Positions 1-8,894 of a stretch of DNA of 30,093 nucleotides are shown piece by piece. The notes beneath the pieces are model-generated. The model worked only from the letters and a program-made list of their open reading frames with translations, made no database searches and was not told the origin of the DNA. This DNA is from Euglena gracilis (lineage: Eukaryota; Euglenozoa; Euglenophyceae; Euglenales; Euglenaceae): contig CAAHFI010215323.1 in assembly GCA_900893395.1 (NCBI GenBank), forward strand, positions 1-30,093. The letters are read 5' to 3'. Both the position numbers and the translations under genes were made by a program. Every line of letters begins with the position of its first letter. The stretch's first letter is position 1.

Positions 1-330
1 TTTCAAAACTGAGTTTGTTTTTTCCAAGTCCTCGTTAGCCCCGAGGTGAGTGAGGGTGCGACCCCTTTATGTCGTAGGGGACCGGCCACCCTCCCAGCTT
101 CCATGTATCCGGGCTCATCAAGTGATGGTAATGTATAGGCTGAATAAGACTTCCAGAAACCTTGTGGTGGTGTGTGTGGGTTTGCCCCCACCGCCACCTT
201 ACGCATCCACCCTTCCGTGACTCCAGGGGCACTGATTATTGAACCCCCCAAATAAGAACCCCCCGGGTATTATTTTTTCGCCCAAAGTGCCGGCATGGGG
301 GGTATTATAATTGCAACTCTCCTGTGCAAA
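1..330. repeat. Dispersed repeat E-a, copy 1
   Basis: This stretch matches 4083-4400 closely: both begin with the same CAAAACTGAGTTTG block, share GAGGTGAGTGAGGGTGCGAC, and continue to a TATTATTTTTCGCCC motif. A shorter, more diverged copy lies at 6050-6215, and its second half recurs at 5525-5640. No coding signal is convincing. The C-rich TATTA motif at the end recurs in tandem at 4322-4500. Confidence 0.8.
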
Positions 331-600
331 AACCCAAACCAGCCATTTGATTCTAACAGAACCCGTGAATCAATGTTTTTCCGGGGAAAGGGTTCAGTCA
401 GTCTGGCTATTGGGGCCTGAAATGGGTGGAAGCCACCCCCCCCTGCAACACACGAAGTCATCAATGACCCCCAACCAAGCCTTTTCCCTCCCTCTGCCCC
501 TTGGGCCGATGCCCCACGCCCCAAACTGCTTCTCGCCGCGTGTAGCAGGCAGGCAAGGCTCTCTCGGTTGTTTTTTCATCCAAATACCATGACTCTGCTC
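325..600. repeat. Dispersed repeat E-b, copy 1
   Basis: About 250 bp shared with 2725-3090 and 4645-5015. Landmarks are GCAAAAACCCAAACCAGCCA, GTGAATCAATGTTTT, GGGTTCAGTCAGTCTGG and GCAGGCAAGGCTCTCTC. Copies 2 and 3 extend further left than this one. Open frames inside it differ between copies, so it is treated as non-coding. Confidence 0.8.
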
Positions 601-782
601 AAAATATCTTTCAAACTGTCTTTCATTATTCCAGTGGAAGAAACGGTGTTTTTGGCCTTTGAGCACTTCTGAAACAAATTGCCGTTAAGGTAGCTTGTCA
701 CCGAAAGGCGTCGACATACCAAAGGTTAAGCATGGAACGGTCCGGACTCCCAAATAGTGATACCCTCCTTGCGTTAAATGGG
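601..782. other. Non-coding spacer with two shared short motifs
   Basis: No gene is seen. Bases 682-725 share GCCGTTAAGG...TTGTCACCGAAAGG with 3370-3420 and 5112-5160. Bases 735-775 match 5180-5235 in inverted orientation, around GGTCCGGACTCCCAAAT. These short shared pieces suggest the first 8 kb was built by repeated duplication and rearrangement. Confidence 0.5.
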
Positions 783-1517
783 TCGGATTTTTCTAAAATT
801 GCCACAAGATCTTGAACGGATGCTGAAGGCGGGAAAAAATGCTGGAACAGAAGATCGTCCAGAATTTTTTACACAACAAAATATTTCTCGTTCAAATTCC
901 CCGGTATTTCTTTTGGTTGGACTGAGTCTACTTCCATCAAGGGCTTAGGCCAACTGCCAAAAAAAGCCTGCCCGCCTACTCACCTTCCACCCAAAACCGA
1001 GACCATTACCTCCCCCGACGAAAAGTTTTCCGAAAACGGCCCATTTTGAATTTGTTCTGTTCGGTACAGAAAGCTTGGTGAGTGGTAAAATTAAATGCCC
1101 TGGAAGGCTGGAAGGGTGGATGAGTAAGGGGCAATTCCCATCCACCACGTGCTGGTTTTTGGAAATCTGAAATGTGAAAACCTCGGAATTTGGTGTGAAT
1201 TATTCTTGTATTTCCTTCAAAATGGGTTTTACGATGTTTTTTCGTTCAGGATACTTCCTTGCATTTTTAAGGATTCATCCAATATTTCTCCCGGCAGAAT
1301 TTTCCTGTCAGCAACGGTTCCCAGCCAGATTCCCCCTGGTAATGTATCCCGACGGAAGCTTTTGTGTGGCTGGAAACGCTGGCAGTCCCCCACCCCCGAT
1401 GACCAAACCCCCCCCCCCAGCCAATGGGTCTCCCGGACTTGTCCGCCAGCCCCTCTGTCGGGTCTGTCTACATCGCAGCCGAGTGCCGTACCGCCCCTGA
1501 GAGCGGGCAGTGGCCTG

Positions 1518-1525
1518 GGCCCGGC
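1518..1525 (+). other. 8-nt direct repeat at intron end (GGCCCGGC)
   Basis: These bases directly follow the terminal GGCCTG at 1512-1517 of an intron that begins left of the window. In other junctions the same position holds the copy of the direct repeat that must be removed to restore the ANK frame. The preceding 25 bases match the end of the intron at 7045-7069. Confidence 0.55.
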
Positions 1526-1704
1526 GGCGGTGGACCGGGCCGACAACGGGAACTGCACGCCGCTGTGGGCCGCGTCTTGCTACGGCCACCTGGCGGTGGC
1601 CACGCTGCTGGTGGGGGCGGGGGCGGCGGTGGACGCGGCGGCCAGCTTCGGCACTACGCCGCTGTACGTCGCCGCCCATGACGGCCACACTGAGATGGCC
1701 CAGC
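1526..1704 (+). CDS. Ankyrin-repeat exon (about two repeats)
   Basis: This exon encodes one complete ANK repeat and most of a second. Clear signatures are NGNCTPLWAASCYGHLAVAT and FGTTPLYVAAHDGHTEMA, each with the TPL turn and the GH loop of the ANK fold. ANK repeats mediate protein-protein contact, but the partner is unknown. The frame is open throughout. Its end, GGCCCAGC at 1697-1704, recurs exactly at 2571-2578, after the intron. Removing one copy with the intron joins EMAQ to LLVSAQA and gives exact ANK spacing. Borders can slide within the 8-nt repeat. GC content is far above the flanking DNA. The duplicate exon is 7079-7256. Confidence 0.88.
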
Positions 1705-2570
1705 CAGGGGGACGGGGCGCAGCACACAGCACAGTGCTGACGCACCATTGGCATCACATTGGGGCCGCTGGGCTGAAATCAGTTTTCGGTTGCCGTGGGT
1801 TCTTTGCCGGGTGTCTTTTTCCCAGCCATTGAACTAGTTTCCTAAAGGTAAATTATAATTAATAAGTCATAATAATTCAGATGGACACGTTCATCTTGAC
1901 TGTTTATATGGCTTGGACTTCCTAAACTGGAAATGTGTTCAATTTATGATGGTTGATGCAAAACAGAGCTGAGTGTGTTCAAAGGATTGGCCTGCTGCTT
2001 CTCTGTGTTATTCTGTCTTCTTCTTACATTTACAAAAAGGGAAACAAATACTGATATGCATAATTTGTCTCAGAATTTTTTTTCAGTTTTTTTCCTGTCA
2101 ACCGATATCTGTGTTGGTTTTCAGAGGGCCTCCTCCCAGACGCCACCGCCTCCTCTTGTCCATTGGTGCCGGCGACGTTCCAGGAGACCTCCCCTAGGCC
2201 CCCTATACCGTCGCTTAACACCTGTCCTACCCCACCCCGGGGGTGGGTAGTGGGTGGGTGGTGGGTTGACTGACTGGTTTTCTCGGAGTGACTGACGGTT
2301 TTTTGGGGGGCAAGAATTTTTTTGGGGGGGGTACAAGAGTTTTTTCGGGGGGGGTGGGCCCGAAAATGAAGTATTTGGGCTGGCGCCAAAGGCGCTGGAT
2401 TTTTTGAATTTTTTTTGGAAAATTTTCATTGCCACTGAAGACTGGCAATCCCCCGGGAAAGTGAATGACTGGTTTTTGCGGAAAAAAATGACTGACTGGT
2501 TTTAAAGTGGAGAATGACCCCCCTGGGCCCCTTCCCTCCCCCCTCCCCTTCCCCTCCCCCTCCTTCCCTG
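1705..2570 (+). mobile_element. hAT-like TIR element acting as an intron (866 bp)
   Basis: The block starts CAGGGGGACGGGG and ends TCCTTCCCTG, and it is flanked by a perfect 8-bp direct repeat GGCCCAGC (1697-1704 and 2571-2578). Termini beginning CAGGG with an 8-bp target-site duplication are typical of hAT transposons. There is no transposase. No GT donor lies at the left border. Removal with one repeat copy restores an ANK repeat. The interior holds the TGACTGACTGGTTTT repeat (2245-2515). The homologous intron is 7257-8135. Confidence 0.75.
2245..2515. repeat. TGACTGACTGGTTTT repeat, copy 1
   Basis: The motif TGACTGACTGGTTTT occurs near both ends (2270 and 2490) with TGACTGACGG between them. 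Diverged copies lie at 7830-8080 and 5275-5500. No coding signal is seen. Confidence 0.6.
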
Positions 2571-2578
2571 GGCCCAGC

Positions 2579-2597
2579 TGCTGGTGTCGGCCCAGGC
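2579..2597 (+). CDS. 19-nt ankyrin microexon
   Basis: Encodes LLVSAQA, the second-helix end of an ANK repeat. Joined to the exon ending at 1704 it completes GHTEMAQ-LLVSAQA, the 14-residue segment of the ANK consensus. Joined onward to 3516 it gives SAQA-AVGRAANDGRTPL, again with exact spacing. The left border is the 8-nt repeat GGCCCAGC and the right border is the next intron terminus CAGGCCGTTGCCC. An identical microexon lies at 8144-8162. Alternative: a short exon continuing past 2597 to a GT at about 2618, which would add residues foreign to the repeat. Confidence 0.65.
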
Positions 2598-2724
2598 CAG
2601 GCCGTTGCCCCCGCACGGTGCGCTGCCGGGCCGTGGGGTGTGGAAGTTGATCCCCCCTTCGCAATTATCATCCGGGAAACCGTAACATGTATATGTATTG
2701 TATGTCCTGGAGTTGCCAGTGTGT

Positions 2725-3090
2725 TTTCCCGGCCTCGTTTTTTTTTAGGGTATGAAACAGAAAGCACACCAGCTTTCGGCCATTCTAACCACGTTCCCAA
2801 AACGAACCAGAACAGTACACCCATGGCTGCCTCTCATAAATCTCCCGCGCAAAAACCCAAACCAGCCATTTTTGATAACCTTGACATCCTGACAGAACCT
2901 GTGAATCAATGTTTTCCGGGGAAAGGGTTCAGTCAGTCTGGTCATTGGGGCCTGAAATGGGTGGAAACCACGCTCCCCTGCACAGTCCACAATGACCCTC
3001 AACCCCCCTCTGCCCCCTTGGGGCCGATGTCCCGCACCCCCAAACTGCTTCTCTCCGTGTGTAGCAGGCAGGCAAGGCTCTCTCGGTCCA
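2725..3090. repeat. Dispersed repeat E-b, copy 2
   Basis: Aligns with 4645-5015 over its full length (CCCGGCCTCG, AAAGCACACCAGCTTTCGGCC, ATGGCTGCCTCTCATAAATC) and with the shorter copy at 325-600. It lies inside the intron 2598-3506. Confidence 0.85.
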
Positions 3091-3127
3091 ACCTGTCAGG
3101 TGACAGTGTCGTCCCGGGGGGGGGGTA
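3086..3127. mobile_element. Single end of a GTCAG foldback element
   Basis: Contains CCAACCTGTCAGGTGACAGT followed by a G-run and TA, matching the right end of the complete element at 10137-10409. Only one end is present here. The DNA to its right is shared with that locus (R4). Confidence 0.55.
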
Positions 3128-3362
3128 AGGATGAACTAGAAAGTGTTGATTGCAATTCAAATTTGAAAAAGGTCACATAATTTTTTTTCTACAAATGCAG
3201 AATTTTTTAGTGGAAGTTCCAGAAAGCACAGTTCCACATGGGTAAACTACCGAAAAAAATATTTTCCATATTTTTCCACAGGTTCTGCTCCCCTTCAGCT
3301 CAAAAAATATAGCCAATAATGCCAGAGGCTGCAATTGTGTTTCCTCCCCCACCGGTCTCAAT
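3120..3362. repeat. Repeat R4, copy 1
   Basis: About 240 bp nearly identical to 10405-10650, from GGATGAACTAGAAA through CCAGAGGCTGCAATTGTG. It lies directly next to a foldback-element end at both sites, so element and flank were probably copied together. Confidence 0.85.
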
Positions 3363-3515
3363 TTTAAAGAATTGCCGTTAAGGTGCTTGTCACCGAAAGG
3401 CGTCGGCACACCAAGGTTATGTCAATCCATCTCAATCCAACGCGGTGCTTCCGGCACGTTCCGTTGAATTTGGTGCCTCTCCGTGTGGCAGGCGGGCAAC
3501 GGCCTGGGCAGCGGC

Positions 3516-3614
3516 GGCGGTGGGCCGGGCGGCCAACGACGGCCGGACGCCGCTGTACACCGCCGCCACGAACGGCCACGCGGCGGTGGTGGAATTCCTG
3601 CTGTCGGCCCAGGC
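3516..3614 (+). CDS. Single-repeat ankyrin exon, exactly 99 nt
   Basis: Encodes one full ANK repeat of 33 residues: AVGRAANDGRTPLYTAATNG followed by HAAVVEFLLSAQ. The GRTPLY turn and AATNGHAAVVEFLL helices are textbook. Its length is exactly 33 codons between two introns in the same phase, so it is a modular exon. The left border follows GGCCTG plus a 9-nt repeat, and the right border precedes CAGGCCGGTGCC. Exon 8538-8636 has the same length, phase and border motifs. Host protein identity beyond ANK is unknown. Confidence 0.85.
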
Positions 3615-4082
3615 CAGGCCGGTGCCTGTGTCCCGTCAAGGCCGGGGTGTGGCTGGTACCGTCACCGGATGAGGGGTGTTTCCGGGGGGAAACGAACGAA
3701 ATGAACGTCTATGAGTTGTATTTCCGCTCTCGGTGAGTGGGTGGTTTATTAATCCAGGCGACGTGAAGGGTGACCTGAATTTGCCAAGCAAGTGAAAATC
3801 AAAAACAAACAAAAAATATAGGACATTGTTGTCTGGCAAGTAAATTATAAAAAAATACAAAAAACCATATTTTGGGCTGCTGGTATGCTATTTGAATCAA
3901 ATATAACTGACAGGGAAACCTATGAGCTTTGCATCGAACTCATGCATGCTCACACAGCATCTGATGGGTTTTTTTTTTTGGGTCGCATAACTTATTTTTT
4001 TATTATTCCATTGAATACAAATGGTGTTTTTGCTTTTGGACGCTTCTTGGACATATTGCCGCAAATTTTCAAATATTTTTTT

Positions 4083-4400
4083 TTTTCAAAACTGAGTTTG
4101 TTTTTTCCAAGTCCTCGTTAGTTCGAGGTGAGTGAGGGTGCGACCCCTTTATGTCGTAGGGACCGGCCACCCTCCAGCTTCCCATGTATCCCGGGGCTCA
4201 TCAAGTGATGGTGAGGTATAGGCTTAATAAGAATTCCAGAAACCTTGTGGTGGTGGGTGGGGCTTGCCCCCCACCGCCCCTTACGCATCCACCCTTCCGG
4301 TAACTCCAGGGGCACTGAATATTGAACCCCCCTCCAAATAATACCCCCCCCGGGTATTAATTTTTCGCCCGAAGTCCCGGCCCGAGTGGGGGTGTTATTT
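4083..4400. repeat. Dispersed repeat E-a, copy 2
   Basis: Matches 1-310 closely from TTTCAAAACTGAGTTTG onward, with mostly single-base indels in homopolymers. Confidence 0.85.
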
Positions 4401-4500
4401 TAGGGTATTATTTCACCGCCGAAGTCGGACCCTGGGGGGGTGTTATTTTGGGGGGGTATTATTGTCGTGGGTGTTATTTGGGGGAGTTTACCTCTCACCA
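4322..4500. repeat. C/G-rich TATTATTT short repeat array
   Basis: Several short units of the form GGGTATTATTTTTCGCCCGAAGT occur here in both orientations, with runs of 6-8 C or G next to TAATA or TATTA. Similar pieces occur at 245-310, 9788-9840 and 19910-19965. It may be a set of small foldback elements flanked by TA. Confidence 0.55.
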
Positions 4501-4644
4501 AGCTTTCCATGTGTTGACGACAAATTTGTCCCGCATCTTTTCTCGCTGTGCGTGTGTGTTTGCATTTTATCTTGCATTGCAAATTATGAGGACGCTGTTG
4601 CAAATACCTCCTGCGAAAAAATGGTCAGAAGTCACTGGAGTTTC

Positions 4645-5015
4645 CCGGCCTCGTTTTTTTCAATAATGAAACGGAAAGCACACCAGCTTTCGGCCATACT
4701 ATCCAGGTTCCCAAAAACGAACCGGGACAGTACACCCATGGCTGCCTCTCATAAATCTCCCGCGCAAAAACCCAAACCAGCCATTTAGATTCTGACAGAA
4801 CCCGTGAATCAATGTTTTCCGGGGAAAGGGTTCAGTCAGTCTGGCCATTGGGGCCTGAAATGGGTGGAAGCCACCCCACCCCCCTGCAACACATGAAGTC
4901 AACAATGACCCCCAACCAAGCCTTTTCCCTCCCTCTGCCCCCTTGGGGCCGATGCCCCACACCCCAAACTGCTTCTCTCCGTGTGTAGCAGGCAGGCAAG
5001 GCTCTCTCCGCTGTT
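4645..5015. repeat. Dispersed repeat E-b, copy 3
   Basis: Matches 2725-3090 along its whole length and 325-600 in its right part. The order E-a then E-b is the same here as at 1-600, so a larger block was duplicated. Confidence 0.85.
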
Positions 5016-5111
5016 TTTCATCCAAATACCAAACTCTGCAAATCTTGCAACTGTCTTTCATTATTCCAGTGCAAGAAAACGGTGTTTTTGCCTTTGACCA
5101 CTTCTGAGACA

Positions 5112-5500
5112 AATTGCCGTTAAGGTTGTTGTCACCGAAAGGTCGACACCAAGGTTATGTCAAGGCAGGAGACGACCCAGAATTCAATGCAAGGAGGGTG
5201 TCACGGCTGAATTTGGGAGTCCGGACCATTCCATGGCTTGAGGTGTCTCCGCAGGTGCGATCCACCCCCGGGGAGGGGGTGGCGGACTGGTTCTTTTCGG
5301 AGGGGCTGACTGTTTTTTTGGCGCCAGACCCTCATCCCAGGGTGGGTCAGCCAAGGATAGGCCGACAGTGGCCACCGGAATTTTTTTGGACTGGGGCCAA
5401 AGTCCACTTATTTTTAGCTATTTTTGGCCAACGTTACCAAACAGGGTTCGAAGTGGGTGACTAATTTTGAAAAGTGACTGACTGGTTTTAAAAGTGGAAA
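5112..5500. repeat. Spacer with inverted motif and TGACTGAC repeat
   Basis: Bases 5112-5160 share GCCGTTAAGGTTG...TTATGTCAA with 3370-3420. Bases 5180-5235 are an inverted match to 735-775. From 5275 the sequence resembles the TGACTGACTGGTTTT repeat at 2245-2515. No supported gene. Confidence 0.5.
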
Positions 5501-6049
5501 GCGCCCCCTCCCTCCCGGGTCTGGGGGGGTAAGTTATGGGCTGAATAAGATTTCCAGAAACCCCATGCTTGGTGGGTGGGGCTTGTCCCCACCCACACCG
5601 CACTCGTCCACCTTTCCGGTAAGTCTAGGGGCTTTATTCTTCCCCCTCACCAGAACAAACGTGGCAAAGCGGGCCGGTTTTGGAAAAGTTTGGGCGGGGG
5701 GGGAATGGTCCGGGCTTTGGGCAAGGGTTAATGGTAACGTTGGTACTACGGTCAAGGGTATGCCCATATACCCAGCCCCTCCAACGCTTCCGAATGGTTT
5801 CCAAACAGTTGAATCAAAGTCATTTTTGAAAGTGGATAGATCTCTCCATCCCTCCCTAATACAAGGGAGGAGGGTGGTTCAGGGGTCCTGACCGTGTCCC
5901 CTCCCCAGGTTTTTATCTTTGGGGATGCCCATATTAAAAGCCTGGGACATCGCAGAATTTACCATTTACCATTCGCTGAATTTTTTATGGCTAAAGTTCA
6001 GGGTTCTTGGGGGCAAATTATCAAACGTATACTTTCCCAACCCGAATTT

Positions 6050-6215
6050 TTTTTCTTGAAGTCCTCCTTAGCCTCGAGGTGAGTGAGGGTCCGACCCCTT
6101 TCATCAAGGGGAGGGGGGTTCGGAGCCACCCTCCGGCTTTCCATGTGTCCCTGTCCGGGGCTCATCAACTGATGGTCAGGCATGGGCTGGCTAAGACTTC
6201 CAGACACCTTATAAT
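6050..6215. repeat. Dispersed repeat E-a, diverged partial copy
   Basis: Contains AGTCCTCCTTAGCCTCGAGG, GAGTGAGGGT and AAGACTTCCAGACACCTTA, corresponding to 25-165 and 4105-4245 with more changes than those two show between each other. Confidence 0.7.
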
Positions 6216-7078
6216 CCTAAACAGCACCCATTCTTTCCTTTTGAAGGACCAATGGCACACAAGTGATTCGGAACAAAAGACAAATTCCAAAAATTGGCGC
6301 GAAGCGCTGAGATAAAAATTTGGTTTTCACTGGCGGAAATCGGATTTTTCTGAATTTGCCAGAAGATCCTGAACGGATGCTGAAAAAGGCGGGTAAAAAT
6401 GCTGGACAAAATATCGTCCAGAATTTTTAGCACAACAATATTTTTCGTTCAAATTCCCCGGTATTTCTTTTGGTTGGACTGAGTCTACTTTCATCAAGGG
6501 CTTGAGGCCAACTGCCAAAAAAAGCCTGCCCGCCTACCCACTTTCCCACCAAAGCCGAGACCAATACCCCCCCGACGAAAGTTTTCTGGAAACGGCCCAA
6601 TTTGCCAAGTTTGTTCGGTACGAAAGCTTGGTGAGTGGTTAAATTAAATGCCCTGGAAGACTGGAAGGGTGGATGAGTAAGGGGCAATTCCCATCCACCA
6701 CATGCTGGTTTTTGAAATCTGGAAGTGTGAAAACCTCGGAATTTGGTGTGAATTATCTTGTATTTCCTTCAAAATGGGTTTACGATGTTTTTTTTTGTGT
6801 TCAGGATACTTCCTTGCATTTTAAGGATTCGTCCAATATTTCTCCCGCAGAATTTTTCCTGTCAGCAACGGTTCCCAGCCAGATATCCCCCTGGTGATGT
6901 ATCCCGACAGAAGCTTTTGTGTGGCTGAAAACGCTGGCAGTCCCCCACCCCCCGATTGACCAAACCCCCCCCCAGCCAATGGGTCGCCAGGACTTGTGTG
7001 CCAGCCCCCTCTGTCAGGGCCGTCCCAACGCCCGAGTACCGTACCGCCCCTTCAGCGGGCAGTGGCCTGGGCCCCGGC

Positions 7079-7256
7079 GGCGGTGGACCGGGCCACAACG
7101 AGAACTGTACGCCGCTGTGGGCCGCGTCCCTCAACGGCCGCCTGGCGGTGGCCAGGCTGCTGGTGGGGGCGGGGGCGGCGGTGGACGCGGCGAAGAGCGA
7201 CGGCACCACGCCGCTGTACGCCGCCGCCCAGAACGGCCACACGGCAGTGGCCCGGC
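7079..7256 (+). CDS. Ankyrin-repeat exon (duplicate), one frame break
   Basis: Duplicate of 1526-1704, encoding NENCTPLWAASLNGRLAVAR and SDGTTPLYAAAQNGHTAVAR. Relative to copy 1 it lacks one base near 7093-7096 (GGGCCACAAC against GGGCCGACAAC), which breaks the frame right after AVDRA. This may be a real lesion or a sequence error, as the rest of the exon keeps ANK coding. The right border GGCCCGGC (7249-7256) differs at one base from GGCCCAGC at 8136-8143. Joining yields GHTAVAR-LLVSAQA with correct spacing. Confidence 0.78.
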
Positions 7257-8135
7257 CAGGGAGGGACGGGGGCACAGCACAACAGCACAGTGCTGGCACA
7301 CCACTGGCATCACACTGATGTCAAACAATTGGGGCCGCTGGGCTGAAACCAGTTTTCGGTTGCCGTGGGTTCTTTGCCAGGTGTCTTTTTCCCAGCCATT
7401 GAACTAGTTTCCTAAAGGTAAGTTATAATAATAAGTCATAATAAATCAGATGGACACGTTCGTCTTGACTGTTTATATGCCTTGGACTTCCTAAACTGGA
7501 AATGTGTTCGATTTATGATAGTTGATGCAAAACAGAGCTGAGGTGTTCAAAGGATTGGCCTGCTGCTTCTCTGTGTTATTCTGTCTTCTTCTTACATTAC
7601 AAAAAGGGAAACAAATATTGATATGCATAATTTGTCTCAGAATTTTTTTCAGTTTCTTTCCTGTCAACCGATATCTGTGTTGGTTTTCAGAGGGCCTCCT
7701 CCCAGACGCCACCGCCTCCTCTTGTCCATTGGTGCCGGCGACGTATCCAGGAGACCTCCCTAGGCCCCCCTATGCCGTCGCTTAACACCTGTCCTACCCC
7801 ACCCCCGGGGTGGGTAGTGGGTGGGTGGTGGTTGACTGACTGGTTTTCCGGAGTGACTGACGGTTTTTTTGGGGGGCAAGATTTTTTTGGGGGGACAAGA
7901 GTTTTTTCGGGGGGGGTAGGCCCGAAAATGAAGTATTGGGCCGGAAAGGGGAATTTTTTTTGAATTTTTTTTTGGAAAATTTTCATTGCCACTGAAGACT
8001 GGCAGTCCCCCCCGGGGGGGTAAAGTGAACGACTGGTTTTTGCGGAAAAAAATGACTGACTGGTTTTAGAGTGGAGAATGACCCCCCCTGGGCCCCTTCC
8101 CTCCCCCTCCCCTTCCCCCTCCCCCTCCTTCCCTG
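7257..8135 (+). mobile_element. hAT-like TIR element acting as an intron (879 bp)
   Basis: Starts CAGGGAGGGACGGGGG and ends CCCCCTCCTTCCCTG, recognisable inverted repeats. The 8-bp border repeats match 7 of 8. It is homologous to 1705-2570, so the intron predates the segmental duplication and both copies have kept the removable structure. Confidence 0.72.
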
Positions 8136-8143
8136 GGCCCAGC

Positions 8144-8162
8144 TGCTGGTGTCGGCCCAGGC
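8144..8162 (+). CDS. 19-nt ankyrin microexon (duplicate)
   Basis: Same sequence as 2579-2597, encoding LLVSAQA. Joined onward to 8538 it gives SAQA-AVNQAAKNGATPL with normal ANK spacing. Confidence 0.62.
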
Positions 8163-8528
8163 CAGGCCGTTGCCCCCGCACGGTGGCGCTGCCGTGGCCG
8201 TGGGGGTGTGGAAGTTGATCCCCCCTTCGCAATTATCATCCGGGAAACCGGGATACCACACACATGGTCGAACGGATCCCCGTTCACCTCCCGTTTGGGG
8301 AACCGCAGCCCAAAATCATTGCAGAAAAAAAGCTCTGCGACGCCAGCCTTCGGCGCCGAAGACTGGAGGTTGCGGGGTCCCGCCCCCCCAAGTTTTGGAA
8401 GGGGTCCCCCCCACCCCCCACTCCTCCGGGACTCCATCCAAGCCTGCCCCCTCCCACTGTGCTGGTGGGCGGCCCTCCCTTGGGCAAAGGGCGAGGGAGG
8501 GGGACGGGAGGGAGGGGGCACCGGCGTG
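8163..8528 (+). mobile_element. TIR-bounded intron (366 bp)
   Basis: Starts CAGGCCGTTGCCCCC and ends GGGGGCACCGGCGTG; the ends are inverted repeats matching about 13 of 15. Removing the block and the following GGCAGTGGC restores the ANK frame. Bases 8335-8443 resemble the right half of the element at 20317-20653, ending TCCATCCAAGCCTG, so a second element end is embedded here. Confidence 0.65.
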
Positions 8529-8537
8529 GGCAGTGGC

Positions 8538-8636
8538 GGCGGTCAACCAGGCGGCCAAGAACGGCGCGACGCCGCTGTGCATCGCCGCCAACCAAGGCCA
8601 CACGGAGGTGGTCCGAGTGCTGGTGGCGGCGCAGGC
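8538..8636 (+). CDS. Single-repeat ankyrin exon, exactly 99 nt
   Basis: Encodes one ANK repeat of 33 residues: AVNQAAKNGATPLCIAANQG then HTEVVRVLVAAQ. It has the same length and phase as exon 3516-3614. The right border GGCGCAGGC is followed by CAGGCCGTTGCT, the next intron end. The TPL turn and GHTEVVRVL segment fit the family consensus closely. Confidence 0.85.
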
Positions 8637-8894
8637 CAGGCCGTTGCTCGGTCGAGGGGGTGGGCCGGGGTATTCAGCGAGTGGTGGTTTTAAGGGAGCG
8701 GTGGTTTGGGAGTGGGGAGATGTGAGTTAATGTTTGAAGTGGTGGAGGGGAAGGGGAGGGTAGGGCGATCAGACCCCCTTTGGATTGGTGTTGGGGGTCC
8801 GGGGCCCTTTCCCCTGGGCAGGGCAGAACAGGAAACGGCCTCGCAGCCAGGTGGTGGGTGGGGGGTCGACGCCCCCCACCACCGTTCTGGTGGC

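Larger units (their letters stand above)
783..2686 (+). repeat. Segmental duplication, copy 1
   Basis: About 1.9 kb that aligns with 6338-8249 along its length with small indels. It contains the end of an intron, a two-repeat ANK exon, an 0.87-kb intron, a 19-nt microexon and the start of the next intron. The match stops abruptly after CATCCGGGAAACCG in both copies. The two copies keep intron termini and exon phase, so the duplication copied a working exon-intron block. Confidence 0.9.
2598..3506 (+). mobile_element. TIR-bounded intron (CAGGCCGTTGCCC ends, 909 bp)
   Basis: The left end CAGGCCGTTGCCC is perfectly inverted at the right end (GGGCAACGGCCTG, 3494-3506), giving a 13-bp TIR. Diverged direct repeats border it (GGCCCAGGC before, GGCAGCGGC after). 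Taking out the block plus the 9 nt after it restores ANK frame and spacing. Inside lie repeat E-b copy 2 and the R4 repeat. No transposase is present. Confidence 0.72.
3615..7069 (+). other. Long ANK intron with CAGGCC/GGCCTG ends (3.46 kb)
   Basis: Starts CAGGCCGGTGCCTG and ends CGGGCAGTGGCCTG; the ends are inverted repeats of each other with a few mismatches. The border repeats GGCCCAGGC (3606-3614) and GGCCCCGGC (7070-7078) differ at one base. Removal joins SAQA to AVDRA in frame. The interior is built from dispersed repeats (E-a, E-b, TGACTGAC, start of the segmental duplication). Bases 3660-4080 and 5640-6050 show no gene or clear repeat. Confidence 0.6.
6338..8249 (+). repeat. Segmental duplication, copy 2
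   Basis: Second copy of 783-2686. It carries the exon 7079-7256, intron 7257-8135 and microexon 8144-8162. Indels are mostly in homopolymers and C/G runs. Confidence 0.9.

Noticed and set aside
1229-1757. Long minus-strand open frames across the ANK exons
   Set aside because: They are antisense shadows of GC-rich coding sequence, with arginine- and proline-rich low-complexity translations. The same effect occurs at 6862-7328, 10494-11152 and 18145-18339.
1697-2580. Conventional GT-AG splicing of the first ANK intron
   Set aside because: The first usable in-phase GT lies about 35 nt inside the element and would add about ten residues foreign to the ANK repeat. In the duplicate copy (7249-8143) no equivalent site gives correct spacing. 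Kept as an alternative only for 12079 and 22568.
4322-4500. CRISPR-like array
   Set aside because: Units are irregular, inverted and C/G-run based, with no constant repeat-spacer spacing, and the DNA is eukaryotic.
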